Below, in pieces: positions 50,422-61,300 of a stretch of DNA of 64,000 nt. Origin of the DNA: Chionoecetes opilio (lineage: Eukaryota > Arthropoda > Malacostraca > Decapoda > Majidae); assembly GCA_016584305.1 (NCBI GenBank), contig JACEEZ010002750.1:1-64000 (forward strand). The letters are read 5' to 3'. Within the stretch, counting starts at the first letter, position 1; each line of letters starts with the position of its first letter. Position numbers and translations under genes: made by a program. The notes under the pieces were generated by a model. That model worked only from the letters and a program-made list of their open reading frames with translations. It was not told the origin of the DNA and searched no databases.

Positions 50422-53400
50422 CCACCCGTCGCAGGTGACAAACTGACAGATCTCCCTGCTCTGCGTGAAGGGGTTTCAACCCAGCTGGTCTCCATCGTTG
50501 AACTAAAGATTGGACATCGGCTCATCTCTCTAATCCTGGCATCTTTATGTCTGGGTGGCTGAAGTGCAGTATCCTTTTGGCCTACTAACCATGGCCCTAG
50601 CTGCCTCAGTATCTGCTGCATACTCCGATTCAGGTAGTACCTGGCGACAGCTCCACCTTTCAGGCTGAAGCCTTTTGTGCCCCCTGTTGTCTGGTGTTCC
50701 TTTGTTGAATCGTCTCTTCGATGGTCTGGTCCACAAGTATCCGTCCAAGTGATTCTTGCTACCGATCTGGACCGAAAAGCCACCTTGCATGAAGTGGTTC
50801 ATGGACCTCTGGGTGTTCAATGGCAGTCGAGACATCATGGCATAGTATAGGTCAGGAATCGGGCATAGTCACCTTGTCATAGCAAAACACCACGGTATCA
50901 TCTGTCGGATTGCTCCTAGGTGAAGCATTCCAGTTTGCCCTTCTCCTGGAGCTCGAACGCAGGTCCCAGCATGATCCAACCATGTCCAGGTATGACATCC
51001 AGAATGCTGAGAGTTTGTGTTTCATCTCTTAGGGTCTCAAGTATAAACTTGGAAGAGCATTCAGGATATGGTGTGCATGATTCGACTCTCCATCAGCTCT
51101 TGAAAGGTTCCCTGAGACACATTGCTGTGGAAGCTTTTTGATGTTTTCTTCAGTGTTCCATCCAGATGGTGTATGTCCCTTGACTGGTTTTTTCTTCTAG
51201 CCATGGAAGTAAGCCTTTCCATGCAAGCCTCATCAGTTGCTTCATACACGGGTCTGGAACAAAAAAAAAAAAGCTTGTCAGTCCTCACTGCTCTGTTGTA
51301 CCTCCGGCCGTCCATCACCCTGACACTGATCCTTCTGCGATGACACCTGATTCCACACCAATCTCTAAGACCTGCATCCTGAAACTCTTCCCTATGGTGG
51401 AGAGGAGATTGCGATTGTGTGGAAGACGCCATCCTGATGAATAATGTTCTTGAACTTCTCTTGTTTCCAGAGAACCTCGGCAGCTTTGGCATAGAGTGCT
51501 TGATCAACACGCACACAATCTTGTTAAGCTGTAAGGACCTGCATTATGGCATGCGTTTTGCTCCAAGACTTCATTAACGTGGGACATTTCTGTGCGGGAG
51601 CATTGCTAGTGGGCAGGTAGCTTACAGTGTCCGGACCATGCAAATGTGCTCTGCGGATTTTGATGTTGAACCCAGTCCCAGACGCTGATGGACTGGTTCT
51701 CATGGTCTGACATTCGAGTAAGAAGCCAGATATGGTTCTTGGTCTTTGAATCCTGGACCTCTTGGTAGTGTCGACATACGCAGTCCTCGATCCTGGGTGG
51801 CCCTGCACGCCGCCCAACATTGTAATATTGCAAATTGATGCGGTCCCGAGTGATGCTTCTTATCTTGGACTGGTAATTTCTGTCAGGACCTTCTCTGGCA
51901 CAGAGCCTGCAACCTGGAACTGGACAGCAAATGCCATTGACTCTGTGAGAAGTACCTGCTCCACTTGTTCTCTTCAAGTCCGGTCCGATGGTTTATCCCC
52001 AGGCCAGGGTTGGTGAACACAGCCAGGGTAGATGTTTGCTGGCAGTGGAATGTCATCCTTTGAACATTCCGCTTCTGGATACAAAGGGCTGTATCGTCTC
52101 CTCAAACTTAAGTAGGAACACACAGTGGCCAAGACGATTCAGAGTTGGATCAGTTCTGTGTTTCCTGTCAAACACTTTAGCATTGGACAGCAGTACGTGC
52201 TTGGGTGGCTTTGTCTTGCCACTGGGGGGGGGGGGTAACAGCAAGACCAGTCACTGCCGAAGGATGTGGCAAGACGTTGAGCTCTTTCAGAGGGAGTTTG
52301 ACACTAAACACTCTCCTTCAGCAGGTGTGCAGGAATTTAGTGACTGCTGCAGGAATACATTCTGATCCTGTATCGGGAGGCCTGGCTGACTCACATCTTG
52401 CTTATTGATCTCATTCCTGCAGCTGCATTCCTGCTTTGGTTTAGATATCTTCAGAGTTAGCTGCTCTTGCTTCTTGCAATCTTTTGGCATTTTGTGTGCT
52501 TGTCGGCAAGGTCGTCCATTGAGAGGCTGCGTGGATAGATTAGAAGCTTTCCTTTCTCATCTGGACAAGCGTAGTGATTCCCCAAACTGGTTTTCAATCT
52601 TTCGCGAACATGTTTCTTTGTGCTGGTTGCAGTTGGATAATACCGGAGCTGGACATCATGATCTCTCAAGCCTAATGTGAGTTTATCATAGGCCAGTACC
52701 TCTGGGTTGGGGATAATTCAGTTCTTATATACAAGAAGAGTTCCTCGAGGGCTTCTATTCTCAGCCTCTTCGTAGCGTGCTCCCTCGCTTTCTTCCTGAT
52801 TTTCACCTGCACCAACCTGGCGGCCGCTGGGGAATCATCTTTTGTGAAGAGTTTGTAGCACGACTTTGTGTAGTGACCCTCTGCAGCACAGGTCCCTCTG
52901 CTAAGTAAACCAAGGATTCTCGTGTTTAGTTTCCTTGTTGCTGCTCCTGCGGATCTTCTCATCTGCTCGTAGCTCAACACACTGGATAGTGGCTTCCCTT
53001 GTCCTTGCTGCTTTCATGTACTTGCTTGACTTCTCGCAGAAGGAACATACTTTGGCATACACCCTGCTAGTACTAGGGGCAAGCCCTTGATGCCCTCCTC
53101 CTGGGGGTCGACGCTTGCTGTTCTATCTTGACCCCCTTGTCAGGATAGAATCCATGACTTCTTCATTGTAAGAGACTACGACATTTACGGTGATAATGTA
53201 TGTGGGTATCCTCCTTCTCAAGGCCCTTGGCTGCTTCCAGGACTGGATCATGCTGCCTGATCTTTCTGCAGCCCTGGCAATGTGTGTTCCAGGAGTCCAA
53301 AATCCTGTTGGTGACACAGAAGCATCGCTGTCATCATCAGAGCGGGGATATACAGTCGATCCGTGCTCTCTTCCTCGCTGATGGTTCATCATGCCGTCGA

Positions 53401-53434
53401 ACATCATCACACACCGCAAAAAAAATATCACCAT
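48688..53434 (-). pseudogene. Large FEN/PIN-like invertebrate multi-copy gene (frameshifted)
   Basis: Minus strand, intron-free, about 4.7 kb, broken by many indels. In order: an N-terminal segment (TVYPRSDDDSDASVSP); cysteine region CSFCEKSSKYMKAARTREAT (about 53060-52990) and AAEGHYTKSCYKLFTKDD (about 52890-52835); a central block SVQIGSKNHLDGYLW (about 50785); EEADTRLLLHDFM (about 49543-49505), VVIITAE and DTDVMV (about 49480-49440), FTGCDTVSAFA (about 49305-49270); and a Cys-rich tail CVRSCELPKC ending in QSDSESDVR-stop at 48688. The acidic motifs resemble the metal site of FEN/XPG or PIN nucleases (inference). I recognise this architecture from many unnamed invertebrate proteins. Host gene versus mobile element is unresolved. 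Confidence 0.65.
50366..50419. repeat. Poly-C tract inside the nuclease-like gene
   Basis: About 54 nt of almost pure C, interrupted by two A's, within the minus-strand coding region (poly-Gly in that frame). Absent from the other copy near 60815. Probable assembly or sequencing artefact, or a fresh expansion. Confidence 0.8.
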
Positions 53435-53800
53435 TAAACATTACATGAACAAACAAAACCAACACAATTTACATGGAAACCATTCTACAATATGTTTGCT
53501 CCTTCCAATAATAATTATCCCCAAAATATCACAAAAAATCACAATTGAAAATAAACCCCTAAATATGGGGAAACTTGAAATATCATCGGAATAACTCTTG
53601 TAGAGAATCAAATTATCTACAAGAGCTGTTAGAATATATTTTTCAATTTCTCCATATTTAGGGAATTTTATTCCAGATTTATGGGAAAATAACCCAAAAT
53701 TACTTTTTTTTAGGGTACCTCCCAAAATATCGAGGAAATTTGAAAATACCTAGGGAACAACTCTGGTAGAGAATCAAAATTCTTACATACGTGTCCAAAG

Positions 53801-55559
53801 TTCGGCAACGATCGTGTGATTGATTTTTAAAGAAATGAGGAAAACCCCGAGCGTCCACGCTGAAAATCTTTTTTTATGGTAGCACCCCCTTGCATCAAAA
53901 AATCAGACCAGCTACCGTGCGGAAGGCTATCATATCTTAATGTATTTACAGTCACTCTATAACCATTTTAGTACCATTCGTGTTTAGTCACCCCAGGTTG
54001 GTACCGATATCTGGCCTGGCTCATGGACTACATGGGGAAATGGGGTTCAAAATACCGAATGAAGAATCTACATGATGATGTAGGTAAGAATCATGGACCT
54101 TTTTGGGAAAGCCACTACCAAACTAATACCCGACCAATTATTATCCAATGCAACTAGACGACACCTGAACCTGTCGCCGCTAGGAATTCTCACGACGTCG
54201 ACGGGTGTTTCCAATTTTTTTCGTCAGCGAGTGTCCTATTTTACCCCGTGATTCAGGATTAAATACCACAAAAGCCTGAACAGTTAGGTTCGGTTAGGTT
54301 GGCCAGTTGACTATATGTCTAGGTTGGTTATGAATGCGCGGGGTGATTCCCCCCCCCCCAGCTTCAGCACCGAAATAATAACCGACTTGACATATTAACA
54401 GTAGATGGTTAGGTTGAAATGACAAGCCCTGCATTCTAGTGATTTTTGTGCTTTAGGGAGATCCCCCCCCCAGTCCGCCGTGACAATATGAAAAAACAAA
54501 ATTAATTACGAATTTGAGTTATATGGGTCCTATGGCAACACCCTGTAGCCTTTGGCTTTCGAATGGTGAATTAATTTTTCTGTCGGAACTTTTTTTAAAT
54601 GTCCCATAGCCGAGGGGCATTTAACCTTTCAAAACTTGTAAAACAACAACAACAAAATTTAATTTTTTTTTTGGAATTTTCCCATATATCAAAACTAAGC
54701 TATAAAAACAATAACCCAGCACTCTTCAGGGTGAAGTTTTAGTTACCCAGGTAACATTCTGGAACCAAAATTTTTTTGATATGACAAATGCAACTCTCAC
54801 AAATTTTTTGGAACCAATGTCTACTCTCCCCAAAGCTCCCCTCTAGAAAAGAGAGAACGAGAAGAATGACACCGAAGAAGAAATAAACAGGAGGAAGACA
54901 GACAAGGATTCCATACAGAAAGCTAGGCACCCTGTGAAATATGCCTGGAACTTGCCACATAGGGGGCCTGGCGCAATGACACCCTCGCCTTTGAGCCATT
55001 ATTAATACCTTTATAAGGGGGGCAAGGTGGCAGATCTTTTATGCATGCATTCATATGTGATTTACTGAATCCCATAACATCATAGAAAGTATCATTGACA
55101 GTAATAGTGGCCTTCCTGCAGCGCACAAACTTTTAGCGAAAAACTTCAAACGCGTTTTTCTCAAACTAGTATAAATGAACAATAAAATCGTATCTCCTTT
55201 TTATATTTTTGGGCACGATTTTCACGAAACTTTAGGACACACAAAATCAAATATCGTAGAAAAATCTGTTCTGATTTCATTGTTGTTTTTTAAGTCTTAG
55301 TTTTGATAGCGGGGAAAATTATCCTTAACATTTTCTATTGAATATTTTTTTTTTTTTTAACAATTAAAAAAAAAAAATCGAACACAATTTTCAAAATATT
55401 CTCAGAGCAAATAGTTGTAATAAAAATGAATTATCCTATGCTCATGTCACAAGGAAATCGGTCAAAAAATGGCTGAGGATGCAAATCAAAATTTCATCAA
55501 AAACAGACAAAAATAGGTTCTTTAATTTTTTCTAATTTTTCCTTTCATCTGATCGGCTT
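53801..55559. other. Non-coding spacer
   Basis: AT-rich DNA, short CCCCCC runs near 54350 and 54465, and a GGTTCGGTTAGGTTGG segment near 54290. A minus-strand frame at 54739-54999 has a hydrophobic stretch (VYFFFGVILLVLSFL) but no start context or homology I can name. Not supported as a gene. Confidence 0.4.
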
Positions 55560-56005
55560 GAAATGTTCATGTGATAATAAATTATTCATGACCGTAGATG
55601 CAATTTACAATTCACGGCGGCCTCTCCCCTTAAAGGGACTACAGTCTGCGCTGACAGGCTGCCTGCTGAGAGGAAACTGAGACACAGGCCCTTATCATTT
55701 CAAATCCACCCTCACGAGAGAGTTGACAATTAGTTTATTTTATAGGTCTAGCTTGGATCTTTGGGCAGAAAATTTTGACGCAATTCTGATAAATCTTTAT
55801 TTTTGGCGAATTTTTTACAAGTTTTTTTGGGCGCCAATCGCGTCCAAAGCTCATATGTAGACGAATCCGTTTTGACTTCGAATCGCGTCACGGTGCTGAG
55901 TGTGTTAAGCGGATTTTGGCACTTCCTCGGGAATTGAAATCTGCTCACCAAGAGTGCCACTGCAGACACTAACCACTCTGCCACTACCTCCCCTGTGTGA
56001 CCATG
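55560..56005 (-). mobile_element. tRNA-derived SINE with A and B boxes
   Basis: Minus strand head GGTAGTGGCAGAGTGGTTAG (A box, about 55990-55970) and GATTTCAATTCCCG (B box, about 55945-55925), followed by a body that is shared with the repeat at 11700-12420. The head sequence GCAGAGTGGTTA is related to the SINE at 26912-27260, but the body is different. Confidence 0.6.
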
Positions 56006-56675
56006 AGAATAATGAATTGAGGAGTGAGTTTGCAAGGACGAGATAGGCGTGGTGCTACGTGCAGATAATGTGGTAGTTATAAATTAGTCAGCAGAGATAG
56101 TTTATGGAAGAGCCTTTGGTGCGAATTCAGCAGAGGGACCTAACGTGTGTTAGTCACCATCGTTATTCAATAATTGAGGTGATGAGGGACAATCTGCAGG
56201 TAGACCACGCTGAGGGAAAAGAGTTTTACAAGAAGGCTGTTGTACAAGCAAGCAAGGGATGGGAGATGAGCCCCAAGGAGAATTATAGATTGGCAATGAA
56301 AGATTATTATATCTGAACCAATAGGTGGGCTGATCATTGAGTGCAGTATACGATAGCGAGCAAATATCATTATAATGGTACTGCATTGGCCTGAATGAGA
56401 GATAGAGAACTGTGTCTCCCTATGAGTAGAAGAGAAGACAGATAGAGAAGACAGTAAACTGAATGGCACGAACTCTACAGTGCTAGTATCTGGTAGAGAT
56501 GACATGTCTTGAGTGCCAGGCCAATGCAACGTGAGATGTACTCAGGTGATGAAAGTTGGAATGCAAGAGTGGTAGATGGGAGGGGAATGTGTGTGTATGG
56601 AGGACTGCCTAACACAAGCAGAGAGGTGTTAAGACTGCATGTGAGAAACAGGACGCAGTGATTGGGTGGTAGGAA
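56006..56675. other. Spacer, no gene supported
   Basis: A 70-codon open frame at 56104-56316 has no recognisable feature. Minus-strand frames are weak. Confidence 0.4.
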
Positions 56676-57111
56676 CATGTTGAAGTTCCCAAACTCGGCA
56701 CACCCACACCTCTGCTATATATTCCGGATTTTCAAACCCGGCAGAACACCCAAACCCGGCGCGTAGTTGCGGGTCGCCGCTGGGCGCCACCCACTAGGCC
56801 GCTTGGTTTCTCCCGCCGATTTGTTTTTTGTTATTGTGAGTGGTGTTGTGACTGTAGAGTTGTTTACACTGTTATTTTGTGTACTTCTAACAGGTCTGTT
56901 ATTGGTATTATGGCTCCCAAACGTCCAGGAACACCTCTGGTGGAAGTAAAAGAAAAGGAAGAACAATGTGTTTTAACTATTTCCGAGAAATTGACTTTTG
57001 AAGAAGTTGGATGACTTTTTTCCCTTAATATATCTACGTTCTAAAAGTCGTAAATTCCATTACTCGGCTCGGCGCTGTCCCGAGGTTGCCGAATTTTGGG
57101 AACTTCAACCT
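56676..57111 (+). mobile_element. Deleted Tigger-type element (MITE-like)
   Basis: Ends are inverted repeats: GTTGAAGTTCCCAAA (56679) and its reverse complement ending at 57109. The outer bases (CA at the left, CAGG when inverted at the right, next to TA) fit pogo-group elements. The interior keeps a 5' splice-acceptor-like CTTCTAACAG and the start of a transposase. Length 436 bp. Confidence 0.7.
56910..57014 (+). pseudogene. N-terminal Tigger transposase fragment
   Basis: 34 codons from ATG 56910: MAPKRPGTPLVEVKEKEEQC, then VLTISEKLTFEEVG-stop. Resembles the first residues of Tigger transposases (MAPKR, basic stretch, LTISEKL helix). The remainder of the transposase is deleted; stop at 57012. 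It may survive because it lies next to the 5' terminal repeat. Confidence 0.6.
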
Positions 57112-57114
57112 GTA

Positions 57115-57990
57115 GTGTGAGAATGGATAAAATTGAGATGTGAAATGTGATGTGGTATGAGGAGAGCTGTTATGGTGCTCTATTACTAACCCAAGTGTGG
57201 GGACAGAATGGCAAACTGTGTAGGACTTCCTCATGAAAAGATGAAACCACCATTTCTACCAGATGAACAGAAAAAAATAGCAGAGCGAGCGCCTTAGGAA
57301 AACACACAAACTTGCCGATATCATGAAATTTATATTAGACAATTTAAAGAAAACAAAACAATCTCAAAATATTAACCGTATAGATATCAAAATTTATATT
57401 AGAAAATCAAAAGAAGAATCTCAAAATATACATAGTTTTCCCCTACTACTGTCGCCACACTTTGGTTAGAATATCAGCCTAGAAGCTTTCCTCATCCCAT
57501 CTATCCATCTGCTACTATCCTGCCCCCATCTGATGTACTACTGCCCGTTCCAGTTCATCTGTTCCTATCCCGAGCTCCTTGTCTTGCGGACATTCTCCCG
57601 GAATGCCCCTCCATCCCCCAACAAAGACACATCCTTCATTTGATCTAACCATCCTGCTGTAACAATCCTTCCTCACCGTTCACTATGCCCTCCCCTTTGA
57701 TATGCTTTGCCATAGTGCCATATGACCTCTGATGTCTGACCGTACATTTCCCCGATTGTACACATCTCTCCCCTCATTCCCTACATTTCACAACCCATGT
57801 TTTTCCACTTCTCTCCAGTACCTACACACAATCTCACTGTTTTGATTTTCTACAGTGGTTCACAATCCCACAGCACAGCATGCCAGATATGTCGCGGGAG
57901 AACAATGACAAAAAAAGGGGATATTGGACTGGAGATCAGTGTGGCAGCCCAACTGATGGTGGCGTGAGTGATTTGAGCCGGAATTAAAGC
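57115..57990. other. Spacer, no gene seen
   Basis: AT-rich, with two diverged copies of an ATATCATGAAATTTATATTA-like block near 57318-57410. CCTCCC-rich stretch to about 57870. No gene supported. Confidence 0.5.
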
Positions 57991-58325
57991 GATAGCTGAT
58001 ATGAGGAAAGGGTGGGTATTTAAAGGATTGAGAATAGCGTGATATGAATGAAATGGTGTATTAACGGAGTAGAGAATAGTGTGATATGAATGAATGGTGG
58101 TATTAAGGGAGAGAGAATAGTGTGATATGAATGAAATGGTGGTATTTAACGGGAGAGAATAGCGTGATATGATGAAATGGTGTATTAACGGAGCGAGAAT
58201 AGCGTGATATGAATGAAATGGTGGTATTAACGGAGAGAGAATAGCGTGATATGAATGAAATGGTGGTATTAACGGAGAGAGAATATGTGATATGAAGTGA
58301 AATGGTGGTATTACGGAAGAGGAGA
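57990..58325 (+). repeat. 42-bp tandem repeat, about 8 units
   Basis: Unit GAATAGCGTGATATGAATGA plus AATGGTGGTATTAACGGAGAGA, with single-base indels. It ends at the start of the second direct-repeat copy. Confidence 0.85.
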
Positions 58326-58329
58326 AAAG

Positions 58330-61300
58330 GTTAAAGAGGTTAGTTTAGTATTTTTTGGGGGGGGTCATTTAGGATTTTAGGTGGGTGCGGGGGTTTAAAA
58401 GGGGTTAACCTCCCCTTTATAATTACGTTTTAGAGGTATCTGAAGGGATCGTAAAGGGCGGAGAAAAAAACAAAAAAGGGGCGGGAAAACTTTATAATTT
58501 TATCGTTTACCCCAGCGGGAAAATTATATATAAATTGAATGATTAAAGCGCCACACAACAACCCCTTTGGTTTAAAAATTTTCGTTGTGGGCTTTCCCCC
58601 ATTCGGGGCCGAACTTAGTTTTTCGAATATTTTTTGATGTGTATTGAATAATTTTGCACTGTTTTTGTCAGAAAAAATGTTTGTTTAAGGGTATGGGGGG
58701 ATGTAGCAGTGCAAACCTTGCACTCCCTTTCGCACTGCCATATTATTGATCATTTTATTTTTTCTTGTATCATCTGTTACAAACCAAACCCCAAAATTTA
58801 AACCCAAAACGAAATCTGATTTAACCAAATTTAAAACGCGGGGTGAAATAACGGTAGTTTTTCAGTAGTAATGAAACCCCTTTATTATCTTTTATACCTT
58901 TAGTCCATGACCCAAAACCCAAATTTTTGGGGGATATCGGTACCCCGGGGTGATTTAATTTTCCTTAGGGTTTTTTAGTTGCTACATGTCTTATTTTTAT
59001 TTTTTGATATGAAGCCTTGACACTGGTAGTTTAAAGGGGTTTTATCACTTTTTGAAAGCCCACCCCTACCGAAAATTCAGAAAAATTTTTAAAATGTCAA
59101 ATTTTGGGGACGGGGAAGCCTAAATGTATTTAAAATGAATAAGAAATTTCACATTTAATACAAGTCCTGTAAAAACAAAGCATCCCATGGGCTTGTATTT
59201 TACTATTATGGCAATTAATCCCCCTCAAATCATCTAGTCAGACTGGAATTGATGTTGTGCTACCGGCCTTTTCTTCAATACCCTTGTTCTGGCAGTCGTA
59301 ACCTGCATGTCCGTCCCTTCAGGCTTTGCTGAGGCAAGGCACTTAGGGAGTTCGCATGACCGCACACATTTGCGGGACAGTAGCTGCAAAAACGATCGGG
59401 TGGGGGGAGCCTCGCATCCATTTGACAGCAAGTTTGCCTCCTCATCTGTATCCCCCGCAGTCTGGGGGGTTTCGCAAAAAATGGCGGGCTCTCCCGACTT
59501 CCCTCCAGATCGCAGCCTGGTATTTTGCACGTAGTGCAGCATGAAGAGGCAGTCCTACAAGGAGGGAGTTGACTGACCCACCTCTCCACGTCTCCACGAA
59601 CAGTCAACCAAAGCTGTTCCCCTCGTTGTTGGGTAGAGGGCGGTAATGTGGCAGGTGATTTCCTGTAGCTCTAAAAAGATTTAGGGGACCTTCCCATGAG
59701 CGCCCAAGTTCGTGGAAAAAGCATCCTGGTATTCTTTCCATTTCACCTGTTGAGGTCGTCATCCCCCCCGGCCAGCGAATGCACGAGGTACCCAAGCCTG
59801 AAAGGCATGCATCCCAACAATGAATACACACGCACCCCCCAGTGTACGGTCAGTGTGGGATACCGGGAATCTTGCGGTTCTTCGCCCCGCATTTTGGAAC
59901 AAGGGGGAGGGATCTTGTGGCACATGCCCAGACACAGGACCATGACGTCTGTTCCTCGCAGTGATGATGACAGATTTGTCCCCGATTCGTGCAGAAGTGC
60001 TGGAGAAGGAGGGGGTCTGCTTCTTTGATTTGACTTAAGCTGGGGCCCTTTCCCACGCTTTTTGGTGATCTTGAAGCAGAGCTGTCACATGGACATACAG
60101 CTCTTGCCTCGAGCTTCTCCTGTGCTGTGGTTTTTTTCCCCTTTCTTCTACGGAAAATTGATGAGACTTGCCTTTTGAGGAAACTACCAGTAATTTCTCC
60201 ACGCGGGATTTTGTGCCAGGTTAAATTTTTTGAAAGGGACCCCGTGCCTGCATTTCTTTTGGTCGTTCTGCATTTTTGAGGATGTCTCCTTGAGACGTCA
60301 AACACAACATAAGCGCTGCTCTTAGCACCCTAGGACAACGTACTCAGTGCTGGCCTGCAAGCTGTGAAAAAGTGTTGTCGTTTCCCCTTCATTTTCGGGG
60401 CCCAGGCTCATCCCTCAATTAGGTAGCAGAGGCTGGGGGATCACCTCGCAGGAAAAACATTCCTCTCCAATCCCTTGCTAGGGCACCCTTTTGTTGGTTT
60501 TGCGGAGAGACCCATCACCGCTGGAAAGGGGCCCCCTGGAAAAGGCCCCAGGGGATGAGCCAAAGGACACACTCATTTTGAGCTTTGTTCTAGCAAAAGG
60601 ATCTTTGGCCCAAAAAGGTTCCTGTCAGCCTTCAAGATAGCCCCCTTTGGCATGGCCTTGTGACGTGGCTCATCTGATGTTAGTGAACGTTCTCAGTTCG
60701 TCTTCTCATGTGTCATGAAACTGTATATTTGGCGTCGGTCTCAGGCGCTTTTCCTTGAAGGTTTGATAGATCCTCTCCTATTCTGTAGGCCCCTAGAAGG
60801 TTTTTGGCAATTCTGGTGGTGCGTAGCGCAGTTGAAAAAACTGACAAGACTCCTGTCTGCGTTAAAGGGGTTCAACCAGCTGGTCCCCCATCGTTGAACA
60901 AAAGTTTGGACATGGGCCTCATTTCTTCTAACCCTGGGATCTGGGGTCTGGGTGGCTGAAGTCAGTATACTTTTGGCCTACTCCCATCCCCTGAGCGCCC
61001 AAGTATCTGCGATACTCCGATGTAGGTAGTCCCTGGCGACAGCCACCTTTCAGGTAAACCCTTTTGTGCCCCTGGGTGGGTGTCTTTTTGTGTTCTTCGA
61101 GGGGTCGGGCCACAGGAACCGTCCAAAGGGTTTCTTGCTCCCCGATCGGACCGAAAAGCCCCCTTGATAAATGTTCATGGACCTCGGGGTGTTCAATGGG
61201 CAGGGAGACATCAGGGCCATAGTAGTAGGTCAGGAATCGGGATATTTTCCCTTGTCATAGGCAAAAACACCACGGTATATCTTCGGATTGCTCCTAGGGA

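Larger units (their letters stand above)
47650..53800. repeat. Direct duplication, clean copy
   Basis: The whole block, non-coding flank plus minus-strand gene, recurs at 58330-64000 in the same orientation. Homopolymers at 47670-47715 (T), 48308-48365 (A), 50366-50419 (C) and 52223-52236 (G) are present here and missing or very short in the other copy. Confidence 0.85.

Noticed and set aside
50199..50783. Poly-Gly protein segment
   Set aside because: Encoded by the poly-C tract on the opposite strand. Absent in the duplicate, so not a real domain.
54739..55126. Small membrane protein (hydrophobic VYFFFGVILLVLSFL segment)
   Set aside because: Short frame without recognisable family, start context or splice sites. 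AT-rich DNA often gives such stretches.
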